DNA of 64,000 nucleotides, from assembly GCA_013420905.1 (NCBI GenBank), contig JAAXNY010000023.1, positions 1 through 64,000 of the forward strand, written 5' to 3'. The notes beneath the pieces are model-generated. The model was not told where the DNA came from, did no database searches, and was given only the letters and a program-made list of their open reading frames with translations. A program made the translations under genes and the position numbers. The DNA comes from Collybia mongolica. Its lineage: Eukaryota; Basidiomycota; Agaricomycetes; Agaricales; Clitocybaceae. Within the stretch, counting starts at the first letter, position 1, and every line of letters starts with the position of its first letter. This document shows positions 22,260-33,127 of the stretch, in pieces.

Positions 22260-23580
22260 CAAAATGAGCAGAACGCGAGGTTCCACGAACCTCGCTTTCA
22301 TCCTTGGTGTTATCGCACGGGAGGTATGCATATTGTGCGAGGCTCGACAAGTCTCATCTTCGGTCATTGAATAAGGCCCACAAATGTCCCGAGGCACGAC
22401 CGAACCAACATAACCAAACCAGCCACCCCTAGTCGCAGCAGCATCAGGTGAGTAAATGTGAGGCTCGACGAACCTCGCCTATCTCACGCGAGGTATTGAG
22501 TTAGTGTAAAAATTCCCGGTTCTACTGGCGAGGATATCCCATGTACGAACAGCTGATCAAAGATTGCGCCCGGGTTCAAATAATGTGAGTAGGTTGAGTA
22601 GGTTATCAAACGGGATTGGCCACTCGTTATCGAGTTCCAGGTGTGCCATTCTCGAGGCTCATCAAAACTCATTCCACCCTTCGGTGATCTTGCTATTATT
22701 CTAGTTAGTTATCTCATCATTACTTAGGGCTATTGGTGTACTCGAGTTCTTCTGACCTCAGATAGAATTGTCAAGGTGGTGTCTATCACCTAGAATTGCA
22801 TTCCACAAAGTTGATTTCGAGGATCACTGAGCTCTGCCCGCGCCACACTTTGTCGTCTAATTAGTTTCTTAGTTGTTACTGCTGTATTCTTCATGGCTTC
22901 GCATTGGACCGTCAGACGGTCAGTTCTAACCAAACCAACCAACCAAACCAAACACATCATCCCCGGTTTTCTCGCGTTCGAAGCGAGGCTCATAGAGTCT
23001 CGTCTCATAGTCTCTCTCATCACCCAGCAAACACCAGTGAACAAAATGTGAGGTTCGTGGAACCTCGCATCTATTGGAGCATTTGGAAGTGTTGTTACTC
23101 GGAAACGCGAGGTTCGACGAACCTCACACACCAGAATTGTTATCAAGAAATTGCATTTGGTGGGCTCTGATTGATGATCAATAGTAGTAATAAAATAGAG
23201 CGAGCCGAGGCTTACAATGCCAAACTTCTTAGACTCTTCATTTTTATCCTCATCAGCCTATTGAGGCATTTGGGAACATGGACTCAAGGATGTGAGGTTC
23301 GTCGAACCTCATGTGCTAGTATGTTTGTTCAAGAGAGTAGGCATGATAGACTCAGAAGTAAATGTGAGGTTCGACGAACCTCACACACCAGAATTGTTGT
23401 TGTTATCAAGAAAATTCATTTGGTGGGCTCTGATTGATGGTCAATAGTAGTGATAAAATAGAGCGAGCTGAGGCTTGCAATGCCAAATCTCTTAGACTCT
23501 TCACTTTTATCCTCATCAGCCTATTGTGGCATTAGGGAACATGGACTCAAGGATGCGAGGTTCGTCGAACCTCATGTGCT
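22260..23580. repeat. Cluster of 17-bp dyad copies outside the element arms
   Basis: Copies of GAGGTTCGACGAACCTC or close variants at 22277, 22460, 23050, 23109, 23294, 23366 and 23557, with decayed ones near 22341, 22652 and 22985. The same dyad is dispersed through S1, S2 and S3. Here the flanks are unrelated to the arms, so the dyad is an independent unit or the remains of an older arm. Confidence 0.7.
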
Positions 23581-23625
23581 AGTATGTTTATTCAAGAAAG
23601 TAGACATGATAGACTCAGAAGTACA
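23108..23625. repeat. Tandem duplication of about 258 bp
   Basis: 23108-23365 and 23366-23625 are about 90 per cent alike by eye. Each begins with a dyad, runs through CACACCAGAATTGTT and CTTTTATCCTCATCAGCCTA-like sequence, contains a second dyad and ends GATAGACTCAGAAGTA. The repeat edge coincides with a dyad. Confidence 0.75.
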
Positions 23626-23689
23626 ATGGTAGTAGTAGTAAAGTTGAATGAACTGTACCTATGATGGAAAGGAATTCCATCTGTCTCTC

Positions 23690-24020
23690 AATCCTACTCC
23701 CAATCCCTGCTCATCTCTGCTCATCCCTGCTCCCAATCCCTGCTCATCCCTGCTCATCCCTGCTCCCAATCCCTGCCCATCCCTACTCCCAATCCCTGCT
23801 CATCCCTGCTCATCCCTGCTCCCAATCCCTGCCCATCCCTACTCCCAATCCCTGCTCATCCCTGCTCATCCCTGCTCCCAATCCCTGCCCATCCCTACTC
23901 CCAATCCCTGCCCATCCCTGCTCATCCCTGCTCCCAATCCCTGCTCATCTCTGCTCATCCCTGCTCCCAATCCCTGCCCATCCCTACTCCCAATCCCTGC
24001 TCATCCCTGTAATTTAAATC
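23690..24020. repeat. CCCTGCTCAT / CCCTGCTCCCAAT minisatellite
   Basis: About 330 bp built from 10-bp (CCCTGCTCAT) and 13-bp (CCCTGCTCCCAAT) units in a recurring higher-order pattern with variants CCCTGCCCAT and CCCTACTCCCAAT. The strand is strongly purine/pyrimidine biased. Long open frames across it (rich in Pro, Ser, Leu, Ile) follow from repeat periodicity and are not counted as genes. Confidence 0.85.
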
Positions 24021-24350
24021 CCTGTTCAATCCCTGTCCAATAAAAAATAGCCCCATAACCCGGAGAAACTGATTAAACATTAACAAACAGGCCTGATGAG
24101 TACTTATACGAAACAGGTCGGGTGGGGGATTCCCCCAACCCTGTTGCTTGTTTGTAACGCAACTCATCGTACCAAAGTCACTCGCAACCTCGCTTCGCTC
24201 GGTTGCTCGTTCCACCCTAACCCTAACCCCTTTTCACCAAATCGCACTTTCCACGGCAGGCACACAACCGTTGACCATTCTAACCTATCATCCTATGTCT
24301 CCCTGAGCCGGACGTTAAGCGTGTGGGATGTGCGGTCTCCTGGGAGTGGC
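24021..24350. other. Spacer with an interstitial CCCTAA track
   Basis: Contains a near-palindrome GGGTGGGGGATTCCCCCAAC around 24120 and ACCCTAACCCTAACCCC near 24214-24231. Two telomere-type units are too few to indicate a chromosome end. No gene seen. Confidence 0.35.
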
Positions 24351-24354
24351 CCTA

Positions 24355-24990
24355 GGTGAGTAAGTCCTCACTTCATCTCCTCACTGATCATTTTGCTCAT
24401 TGTATGCTGAGTTCTGGGCCGTTCACAAAACCACCTATGGTTCCTGAATGCGCTGAATTCCCTCCCTCTGGACGTCCCATGCGCACAATGAACGATTGAC
24501 TTTGTCATATACCAAGTTAGTGCCTCCTCATCACCCCACCCCATAAACTCAAACTTTTTATTGCAAGACAACCGCCGATCTGTATGGCATAACGCTTGGT
24601 GCTACTGGATGCGTTGTTAATACTCTATTGAACGACCATGTGCTTGTCATGGTTTGTGCCTTTGTTCTATATGGTGAGTGCCTTCTCTTCATCCTGGCCC
24701 TATAAATTCATTTTTTTATTGCACGACAACCGTTGAACCGTATGCCCCAAGAGAGGGTGTTCCTGAGAGCGTTCATGGATCTCTTTTGATTGACCACACC
24801 TCTTTCCCTATGCACTTCACCATTGCATATGGTGAGTACCTGCTCTTACCTGCCACTAACTGTAACCAACTCATTTAATTAACTGCAGGATGACCGCTCA
24901 ACAACACATCCCGAGCCTGGGTGTTTCTGAAAGCATACACTCTAACCTTTCAACTGACCCTTCTCTTTTCAGGGTGTGCATCTTGCTTGT
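24355..24990. repeat. Degenerate tandem repeat, about 160-170 bp, four units
   Basis: Units start near 24355, 24512, 24672 and 24830. Each opens with a splice-donor-like GGTGAGTRCCT and then holds a TTTATTGCACGACAACCG-like stretch and a closing TTCACCATTGCATATG-like stretch. Divergence between units is high, so this is an old expansion. No frame is kept between units. Confidence 0.55.
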
Positions 24991-25174
24991 ATATGGTCAA
25001 TGTAGGGGGTCAGTGTAGGTTGAGATGTATTTTTAGCAATGTTTTTTTTTTAGGGGCACTACTTGATATCATACTCTGTTCTCACTTTAAATTAAGATCA
25101 CTTTGAGGTTGTGTTTGAGTGTGAGAGTGATGGTGGATGGGTGATGTGTCTGATCTGTAAGTGAGGTGCACAAC

Positions 25175-25530
25175 TTTTGGATGGAGTCGTATGACTGCCA
25201 ATGACAATACTGGGCATACATTCTGTTGTCAGTATGAGGCATGAGAGCAATGTAAGTTTGAAAAATGGTAGAAATACACTTCAGAGGACTACAAAGTCAG
25301 GTTTGGTGGGAGTCGTACGACTGCCAATGACTGTGGATGACTGTGGATGGCTGGCCAACGACTGCCAACGACTGCAACTGGAACATACATGAGAGCAATG
25401 TAAGTTTGAATCATGGTAGAAACACACTTCAGAGGACTATCAAAGAGTCGTACGACTGTCAACGACTGTGGACGACTATGGATGGCTAGCCAACAACTGC
25501 CAACGACTGCGACTGGAACATACCCATGTT
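25175..25530. repeat. Tandem repeats around the palindrome AGTCGTACGACT
   Basis: Two units of about 135-140 bp (from roughly 25245 and 25388) share GAGAGCAATGTAAGTTTGAA, TTCAGAGGACTA and a CGACTG-rich part. A perfect 12-bp palindrome AGTCGTACGACT occurs near 25310 and 25445, with a one-base variant near 25185. Short CAACGACTG repeats follow each palindrome. Confidence 0.6.
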
Positions 25531-25589
25531 CTTCACAAGTAGATTATTAGTGACGTGTGAAAGGTTGCTAATCATTACAGCTAACCGGA

Positions 25590-26531
25590 GTAATCCGGAA
25601 GACTTTGTTCCCACAGATTGTCAAGGTCGTTAATAGACGGTCGCCGATTGGTGCCCAACACACTGCCTTCGGGCAGAGTTAGTAAGCCCGCCTCGGCGAT
25701 GTCGTGCTCTATTCCGATCTGCCAGATGCTATGGAAGCAACTGCGCATCTGTCAAGCGCGCAAATGGCTATTGGCCGCCTCTGACAGGTAGATGACTAAG
25801 TATCCCGACTTTCGCCTAACCTCGGAACAAAGCGAAAGTCCGCAGCAACACGTATACCGAAAAAACCCGATCTGAAGAGTCTTAAAAGACGAAAGGATCC
25901 GACCGGTGGAATCCAACCATTGATCCTTATCGGGACCCCTTTCCATCTACTCAACTAGTCCTCCAACCCAAACGCTTTGCGTTTGTGTTGTCGTCCTCCC
26001 TAACCTACACTCATATCGGTGTTAGATCAGATATTTGTGGCGAATGGTGCCCGTTAAGACACTACCTCGCATCATCGAACCTACAAAGTCGCGTTGCGGT
26101 TGGGGTAGTGACAGCGGTGCAGGAAATTCCATTGGACGTGTTCCCATAGCATGATATCATGAATTGTTAGCATTGTCTCTCGCCTATATTTGTTGGTATC
26201 CATGAAGGAGTGTCGGCCAGTCTTCATGTTAACCCCGTTAGTTTCTCGTGTCAACAAAGAGTGACACCGGAAGTGTATATTGAGAACCATATCATGAACG
26301 AATTTACCTATTTCTAGACGGAGTGAGAGTTTGTCTTTCGATTGGTGACTTAAGGGTTGGTGCGGGCAGCGCGAATATGACTTTCAAGTAGGGTAGGTTT
26401 CCGGCCGCGTCCTCAAGTAAGGACCGGTGAAGCTCCACGAAGGTTTCTGATTGGAAGGCCTTTGAATCGTTGGATAGACACCTAATCAAACGATAACAGC
26501 AATACAGCACGAGGTCGTACTCCGCACACAT
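25590..26531 (-). pseudogene. Possible decayed gene of unknown family
   Basis: Several minus-strand stretches look protein-like: FQSETFVELHRSLLEDAAGN (26304-26531), TNKYRRETMLTIHDIMLWEH (26081-26290) and a 3' piece reading SIWQIGIEHDIAEAGLLTLP and then RRPSINDLDNLWEQSLPDYS before a stop near 25590. Stops and frame changes separate them, and plausible GT-AG introns link only some (for example an acceptor TTGACAG before 25752). I do not recognise the protein. It may be an unspliced gene that I cannot resolve rather than a relic. Confidence 0.25.
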
Positions 26532-26534
26532 GGT

Positions 26535-27454
26535 TCGAAATCTACCCTATGACATGACTCCAGCAGAGAATGGGAGAGTTAGACGCATATGCCACAGACA
26601 GGCCCCGCTCCAGCTGGCACGTCCAGAGTGCTCGAGTGTTTAAGGTGTGGGAAAGACGAGTATTGTCTCCGGGGTAGGCCCCACAGTCCGAGGTGGCTGT
26701 CAGCGACCATTTCACGTCTCACGAGGCATCAGCGAGGCTGCGGAGTGGAGTGAGAGAGGCACAGCGTTTAATATGGGATGCTTCGAAAGTGTGGACGATG
26801 GGTCACCAGTGCTGTCAAGCGTTGACAGCCAACGAACATCAAGTGGACCGAGCAAGTTGAGTGTGATAGATAGCAATATGGGCGGAAAGATGGACAGATG
26901 TGATTATGGTAGGTCGTTGGAGGGCTGAAAGTGGATTTCCGTTGACTGATGATTGAGATTTTTGTATTGAGAAAGAGTTGGCGCGATAATCATGAAAAGC
27001 ACATGAAACCTGATGAGAAATAGAAGGATGAATGTCAGATAAAGCGAAACGTGGCAGCGCTAGGTAAAATTATTAATTACCTCGGTGTGGTCGTCGCACC
27101 ACAGTTTGTTTGTTCTCCTTGAACGTCCTCCCATCCTCCATCGCAATCTTCGACGCTGAACAAAAACCAAACGCCAAGGCCAGCGATCGTCCTGAATTTG
27201 AAGAACAAAAAGAGGGTTAAACTTGGCGGCACGAAAACCACGCGGGGTTGATCATCACGGGGTGGTGTTACGTAAGCATTCCTGATCAACCAGGATTGAT
27301 TTTCACGCTGTCAAGGTTTCCCACTGTTCGACGACGACAACGACGGCGACGAGCGAGTATCCCTCAATACCAGACCTCTGCGACCATCTCAGAGTCGTAG
27401 ACTCACACTCTTTATCGGAAATTTGACTATTTTATGCGTTGAAGTGCATTAGCG
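26535..27454. other. Intergenic stretch
   Basis: Short overlapping frames on both strands, none with a recognisable domain. It is probably the promoter region of the membrane protein gene that starts at 27455, with a CGACGACGACAACGACGGCG tract near 27330. Confidence 0.35.
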
Positions 27455-29677
27455 ATGGCGGATACTACCAGTGCGTTGTGTTTTCCTTCTCTGGGCGATG
27501 GCGACGATAGCGCTGACAGGGGATTCGACGATATGCAGCTTCGACCACGACGACTACGTACGTTGTCCCTCTTATATTCGTACAGCACAAATGAACGGTG
27601 GATTCGTATGAACAGTACGTCGTCGAGCCCGACCTCTACTTCCACAGAACCCCCCACGAGTACGCCACCACCCCCTGTTACCACCACCTCTACCGATACA
27701 CCAACCATCACGACAACGACAACACCCACATCGACGCTCCCCACATCGACGTCTGACACCTCGATAATCCCACCCACGTCGACGTCTTCAACATCGACCC
27801 TTTTGCCCCCAACGACCACCAGCCAGACTACGCGGACGTCGTTGAGCACCACTGCAGGGGGAGGAACAGTGACTCTCACTTCCGTTGTGCAGGTATCCCC
27901 AACGCGTTCTGTTGCGCCCTCAAACACAACAGCTCCGGGAACTTCCAAAACGTGAGTAATCTCGTTCGTTTCGTTTCGTGCCTGCGATGTTTTCTCCCCG
28001 CTCTTTTCGTGCTTCCCAAATACCCCGGCTGCGTATGCCACTGTGCCCCTTACTGGCGACCTGCATCGAAGTCTTGATCCGACATAACCCTAACCTTACG
28101 CTCTCCCTCCTGTTTGCGCCCCAATCCCTTCTAATTTCTTCGTGGGATATGTACAATTCTTTTGGCGTTTCGCTCTATACGTTACATCCTACACCCATCT
28201 GCCTCCTGAGCCCTTCTTTCACTGGGACTTTTCCCATTATTCTCCATTTTTCTACCTCCCACGTTAACACCCTACCTCTTCTCGCTTTCCGAGCACTTCT
28301 ATTCATCCCACATCTCCGATTGCTCTTCCCTATCCACCACTGCATCTTCCCCGATCCTCACCTGCTGCGTCTCAACCCCAACTTACACCCCGCCCCCAGA
28401 TTCTTCCAAAACACCGGAGCAGTCGCAGGCGTATTCACTGTCGTCGGGCTCATCGTCGTTGGCTTGCTCATCGCCCTCGTCACCAACACCCTCCGGCGCC
28501 GGCGTGCAAAGCGTTTCGATCGCGAGATCGAAGAGGCTGCTGCCGAAGCCGCCGCCGTCCCCGCACCCACCTTCCTCGACGATGATGATGACCACTATGG
28601 ACCCCGAGCGTACGGCAGTGGACCCGCATACGGTGCGTATGCCCACGGCACGGGCGATAACTACGGCCACGGGGATGGGTACGTCAACAACCAGTATGGT
28701 CGCAATGGGGGCAACGACGGGTACTCCGCCGAGCGGGGCGCGTACTCGGACGGGGTGGGGCAGTACTCGGACGTCTCCTCGCACGGGACATATGGGCAGC
28801 CACCGATGAGCACGAGCGGACACGGCGAGACGTACGGGATGCGGGAGCTGGGGCCTAGCTCGGGCCCAAGCCCGGGGGTTGGGGAGCTGTATAACCCCCA
28901 TGGCGGGGCGGGAGGGATGCCGGACGCAGGGATCATGACTGCGGGGGCAGGGGCGGCGGGGATTGGCGTGATGAGGGCGCGGAGCACGAGGGAGCCGGGT
29001 GGGTATGCGAATGCGTTGAGTGAGGGGGCGTCGCCGTACCCTGCATTTGCGACTCCTGGGGGTATGCATGGGCATCCGCACCAGCAGCAGCAGTACGATT
29101 ACAATAATGTGGGGGGCGGAAATTCGACTTATAATGCGGCCCTGTTAGATGCTGCCGGGGTGGGTGCAGACGCAGCGGGGTTGCAACGGGGCATCTCGCT
29201 CCAGCACCAGCCTTACCCTCCAAATAACACCTCTCCGGCCACGGGGCACTCCGACCTCTCACGGAACCAGTCGCTGGCTGCAGGGTCACGCTCTCCCGAG
29301 TCGTACGCATCACATTACGATGGCACGACGAGCGCGACAAGTGCGGGGTCCGGTGGGGACAAGTATAGTGGGTTTGGGATGCCTCAGTATGCACCACCAC
29401 AGCAACAGCCGCAACAACAGCCAGGGGCGGACCTGAGAAGGAATCAGAGCCTGGGGCATAGCGTGATCGGGGAGGACGTGGATCCGTACGGCGGGTACGA
29501 GCAGGAGGAGCATGGGAAGGACATGAGAGGGCGGTATATGGATGAAGACGAGAGCAGTGGGGAGGACGACGAGGGGCAGGGTCGGCGGGTGCTCAAGGTG
29601 CGTTTCTCGGTTTGGTTCGTTTTGGTGGCTGCGGATCGGCGCTAATCGGAGTTATGCTCCAGGTGGCGAACCAGTAG
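27455..29677 (+). CDS. Single-pass membrane protein, Ser/Thr-rich ectodomain and Gly-rich tail
   Basis: Exons 27455-27951, 28400-29597 and 29663-29677 give 569 residues. The first intron is unusually long here (448 nt) and phase 2; the last exon encodes only VANQ, making the C-terminus RVLKVANQ. Residues about 55-165 are almost all Ser, Thr and Pro, as in O-glycosylated wall-facing regions. A membrane helix (about 171-195, AGVFTVVGLIVVGLLIALV) is followed by RRRRAKR, which fits an outside-in orientation. The cytoplasmic part is rich in Gly, Tyr, Ser and Gln. The layout resembles wall-stress sensors of the Mid2/WSC kind, but there is no WSC cysteine domain. The N-terminus lacks a clear signal peptide, so an upstream exon may be missing. 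The same intron phase and helix type recur in the genes at 53.4 and 60.4 kb. Confidence 0.8.
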
Positions 29678-30580
29678 AGGCTAGTAAGGTTCTCCAACTG
29701 CGAGCCCTGCTGCCCGCTATGATATCTTTTTTTGGGCCCTTGGATGGTTTGTATTTCCCTGATTTCACATTTTCCCTCTCCAAATAATTCTTTTGTTTTT
29801 TTGTTTTTTGACTTTTTCCTTGTGCGTGCCCCTGCGTGGCACCCGCCACGATGGATACTTCATTCTTTACCCTCCCACAACTTTTATCTACGTATTTATC
29901 CTTCACGTTTTTTCACGTACGTACTTACAGACCCTTAATATTCGGCGCTGCGGTGCGCGGCATGGTGTACGCGAGTACTTATATCCGTTTTCGTCTCGGC
30001 CCTCCCTTACCCACCTATTCTTACCCACAGTTTCGCGTACCCCTCCTCTGTACCCCTTCTTTCCGCCTCGCTGCAACCTCATCGCTCACACCGCTCCGCC
30101 AGCCTGTGTACCCCACCCGTTGACGCTTGACCTTTCTGTGCATTCGCACCCGATCCGTCTTCAATAAAGTTGCTTGATCATGTGTCGTGTATACAATACG
30201 ATTCCCTCTAGCTTCTGATACGGCATTCCGTTGTCTGGATTACCGCTGTAGTGTTGGTTATTATGTGCACCGCGTTTTTACGAGCTTGTGCAGGTACTCA
30301 TAACAAGGCCTCGCGTCGATACCAGATAGCCTGTCGCCTCGTATCTGAGTACATCTAGGCTTCAAGATTCAGGGAACGATTACGGTATGTGGCCCTAGGG
30401 AGTCAGTGTCTACTCGTATATTAATAAATCCGAATTAAGGCTTGCGCAGGGCAGCAAGAACAGGAAAATCGTCAGCGCATTATACGTCGACACTACAAAA
30501 ATTCATGCTCATGTTTTTCAGATCAACCTTGGAAATATCCACGCGCCGAATCCCAGTACGCTGGAGAGTTGAAGACGAAT
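29678..30580. other. 3' region and intergenic
   Basis: Downstream of the membrane protein gene, pyrimidine-rich. An AATAAA at 30163-30168 is the best polyadenylation candidate, although it is nearly 490 bp after the stop. No gene seen. Confidence 0.4.
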
Positions 30581-30589
30581 ACAGTTGTT

Positions 30590-30890
30590 CCTCGGGAGCG
30601 TAGCCTATCTGTGCGCCCCGACATGCGTGAGGCGGTCGTTCTGAAAGGGTATACAATAATTTTTCTGATACGCCACGACCTCTGAGTGACATCTCGGTAC
30701 GAAATCCAAAACGTTTTCCGCAGAGGCAATCTCCAGGACCTCGATGTTCGATAGCGCTTCGTTCCTGTACCTTTCTTCAAGAGTTAGACGGCGTATTTCT
30801 CCGAGTGGAAGCCCGTCATGAACCGAATGGCGCGAAGGCTTAATTGCCTCTAGGCCCAGGAAGGGCTCTATTACACCGCCGCGCCCTCTT
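30590..30890 (-). pseudogene. C-terminal fragment of an F-box protein gene
   Basis: An uninterrupted minus-strand stretch without a start reads FLGLEAIKPSRHSVHDGLPL, then LTLEERYRNEALSNIEVLEI and ASAENVLDFVPRCHSEV before a stop. The NIEVLEI segment is of the type found near the C-terminus of the F-box proteins in this window. It lies just downstream of the complete F-box gene on the same strand, so it is likely the remnant of a tandem neighbour. Confidence 0.5.
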
Positions 30891-30994
30891 AACGCAAATG
30901 TTAGGAGCCTATTATGTGACCTTCTATTTAATTCCTAAAGTCGTGACAAACCTGGAAAGCGGTGCACCACAGACTACCAGTAGAAAAAACAGAA

Positions 30995-32467
30995 TTATAA
31001 AAGTGTCCAGGTCCCTACTGCGCCACCAACCCCAGTGCCTACAACGTGTGGATACCGATACACGGCCCAGATGTTTATACCTTGAGAGTGCAATTCTTTC
31101 AGCCGTTGCCCGGAACAATAGCGTTGGCCGGTATGGACGTAGATGTCCTTGAGGCGCGAGATCCGACTAGATTGTCTTGGTATCAGGGCGTCCGCAATGT
31201 CCTCTATCCTATCGCGAAGCGGCGCCACAAATTCTAGAATCTCGAGGTCTGGAAATAACTCCCCCATTCCGATCCTGACAAGCGTTCCTAGGTCGATCGT
31301 GAATTCCTTCGAAACCACACGCGTCGCGAACTGTGGCATGTGCATAACTTGGAGCGTTGGGGCGGTAGGGTGATGGTCGAAAGAGTTTCTAGTTACTTCG
31401 AGACGACGGAGAGTGCCTTTGAATGTACCCATAAATGCGGAAAATCCCTTCAGGATTGCTGGTATCTGTGGTGGGTGATTCACACTCAATGAGGTGAGAT
31501 TCGGCGCGGCGAATGCAAATAGCTCGTGATACAACACCGCTGAGCCAAATTTAATCCACAACGACTTGAGTTGCGGGAGATCCACCGAGCGTTGAACCGT
31601 ATCAGGTGAAATACCACTCACGGTATCAACCCGGCAGACCTCCAGCGACTTGCATTGTAACAAGATGTCGCAGATGTTACTAAAATTAAACCACCCTTCC
31701 AAATGGATGAAGGTCAACTGTCCCCAAGGAATTTTAGGAAGGAGTTTGATGAGCCTATGCTCTGGGAGACGAGTTATTCCTGTTACTTCGAAACGCTGAA
31801 GGAACGGTGCTACCATGGGCCCCCCGGAGTTGACTTTTCGCGGTGAGTAAGCGAGGTGCAGAGATGTAAGGACGTCGAACGCGAGTGTAGAAAAGTGGCT
31901 CGCGTCTGTCAAGATCGAATCCAATGAGTTGAGCCGATGGGAATATGGGATGAGTAATTCTTCGAAGAGACAGTCTGTGTCAAAATTCTTCGTGAATCTT
32001 GAAACCTTAAGGGTGATCTTCATGCTTGAACACTGGCGAAACCAAGCCGCAATGAGCTTGACGGGGCTACTGCGGTCGCATATGTTCAGTTGTACATTGT
32101 TCCATAGTTCGTTTAATCCGAACGCAGCTCGTCTCCAATGAGAACAGATCTGTGTGATCTGAAGCCGTGGATCGTTTTTCCCCAGTACGAGAGGAAGCGG
32201 GTGTAGCTCTGGCATGTTGAATTTAATGATTTCGCTGATCACCTCGGAAGGAAGCTTGTTGCAAGGAGCTAACGATGCGCGATACTGGCTAATTCGTCTG
32301 ACGAGGCGCGACCTCTTGGCTAATACTATGGCTAGATCGACATCCAATTTATGAAGCTCATCTTCTGCGCGGTCGAGCTGGATTCGGTGCTGGGCTGTGT
32401 CTGTATTCCTATTTTGGAGTTGCGGGGGCGGGGTTGGGGCGGGATCAGTGTCGATCCTGTGTTCCAT
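30995..32467 (-). CDS. F-box protein with leucine-rich C-terminal part
   Basis: Single exon of 490 residues from the ATG at 32467 (MEHRIDTDPAPTPPPQLQ); the open frame extends to 32569 but only from a TTG. A helix (AEDELHKLDVDLAIVLAKRS, about residues 28-47) leads into the F-box LAPCNKLPSEVISEIIKF (about 62-80) and ITQICSHWRRAAF. The rest is a series of irregular leucine-rich units (SLDSILTDASHFSTLAFDVL, GQLTFIHLEGWFNFSNICDI). The C-terminus LHSQGINIWAVYRYPHV is typical of the large Agaricomycete F-box family. F-box proteins recruit substrates to SCF ubiquitin ligases through Skp1; the substrate is unknown. Relatives lie at 45364-46910, 30590-30890 and 63791-64000. Confidence 0.85.
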   Translation of the reverse strand: MEHRIDTDPAPTPPPQLQNRNTDTAQHRIQLDRAEDELHKLDVDLAIVLAKRSRLVRRISQYRASLAPCNKLPSEVISEIIKFNMPELHPLPLVLGKNDPRLQITQICSHWRRAAFGLNELWNNVQLNICDRSSPVKLIAAWFRQCSSMKITLKVSRFTKNFDTDCLFEELLIPYSHRLNSLDSILTDASHFSTLAFDVLTSLHLAYSPRKVNSGGPMVAPFLQRFEVTGITRLPEHRLIKLLPKIPWGQLTFIHLEGWFNFSNICDILLQCKSLEVCRVDTVSGISPDTVQRSVDLPQLKSLWIKFGSAVLYHELFAFAAPNLTSLSVNHPPQIPAILKGFSAFMGTFKGTLRRLEVTRNSFDHHPTAPTLQVMHMPQFATRVVSKEFTIDLGTLVRIGMGELFPDLEILEFVAPLRDRIEDIADALIPRQSSRISRLKDIYVHTGQRYCSGQRLKELHSQGINIWAVYRYPHVVGTGVGGAVGTWTLL

Positions 32468-32884
32468 GAACGACTCTTGGAGAGTATGGGTATATCTCAA
32501 TCTCGGGGTTTCCAAGGGGGAATGCTCACAATAATAGTCCTTCCTGGAATATCTTTGAGAATTCCACAACTTGAGGGTGACGAAAGAAGTTGTGGATCGT
32601 TCAACGCCGGTCGCATGTATTCTTCAGGGCCGGTCATACGGTTGAACACGGGGCGTCTTTGAAATTAATGTTTCCGTTCCAAAAGTCAGTCCCAATTTCT
32701 TTTTGATTTACTAAAACATGGTTCCAGCAACACAAGGTCGGTGGGGTTGAAACTTAATGAACAAAAGTACAAGAGAAGTAAGAAAAATAAGAAGAGGAAC
32801 CCCACGAAGAAATCTCAGCAGAATGTAACGGGATCTATCTTTCTGTAACTATTTCTAGGTCACTGTACTTTCCCCAACCACTCG
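32468..32884. other. Spacer between F-box gene and zinc-finger gene
   Basis: Lies between the start of the F-box gene and the stop of the next gene upstream on the same strand. No gene or repeat seen. Confidence 0.4.
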
Positions 32885-33127
32885 TCATTTATAGCATTCC
32901 TTGATATGCTTATTATACTCTTCCGCCCTGGAAAATTCTGTCTGGCAGTTGTCGCGTTTCCCTTTGGAGATTTGGTGACATCCATAGATGTGGCGAATGA
33001 TCCCCTTCAAGGCCTTCGGCTGCCCGGAGCAAGGTGCCGAATTGCCCACCAACCATCGACAAGGCAGCGCCTCGTCAGTCGCCAGCTTGGGGAAATGTCC
33101 CTCAAAGTGAGCAAGTACGTCCATTTC

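Noticed and set aside
22260..23580. Regularly recurring dyads resembling a CRISPR array
   Set aside because: Spacing is irregular, the flanks are duplicated rather than unique spacers, and the organism is a fungus.
23648..24043. Pro/Ser/Ile-rich frame of 131 residues
   Set aside because: Produced by the minisatellite period; several frames are open at once.
24214..24231. CCCTAA telomere-like repeat
   Set aside because: Only two full units, embedded between unrelated sequences; not a telomere.
28383..29081. Minus-strand frames of 232, 155 and 108 residues
   Set aside because: Shadows of the GC-rich tail exon of the membrane protein gene; the plus strand has the membrane helix and splice sites.
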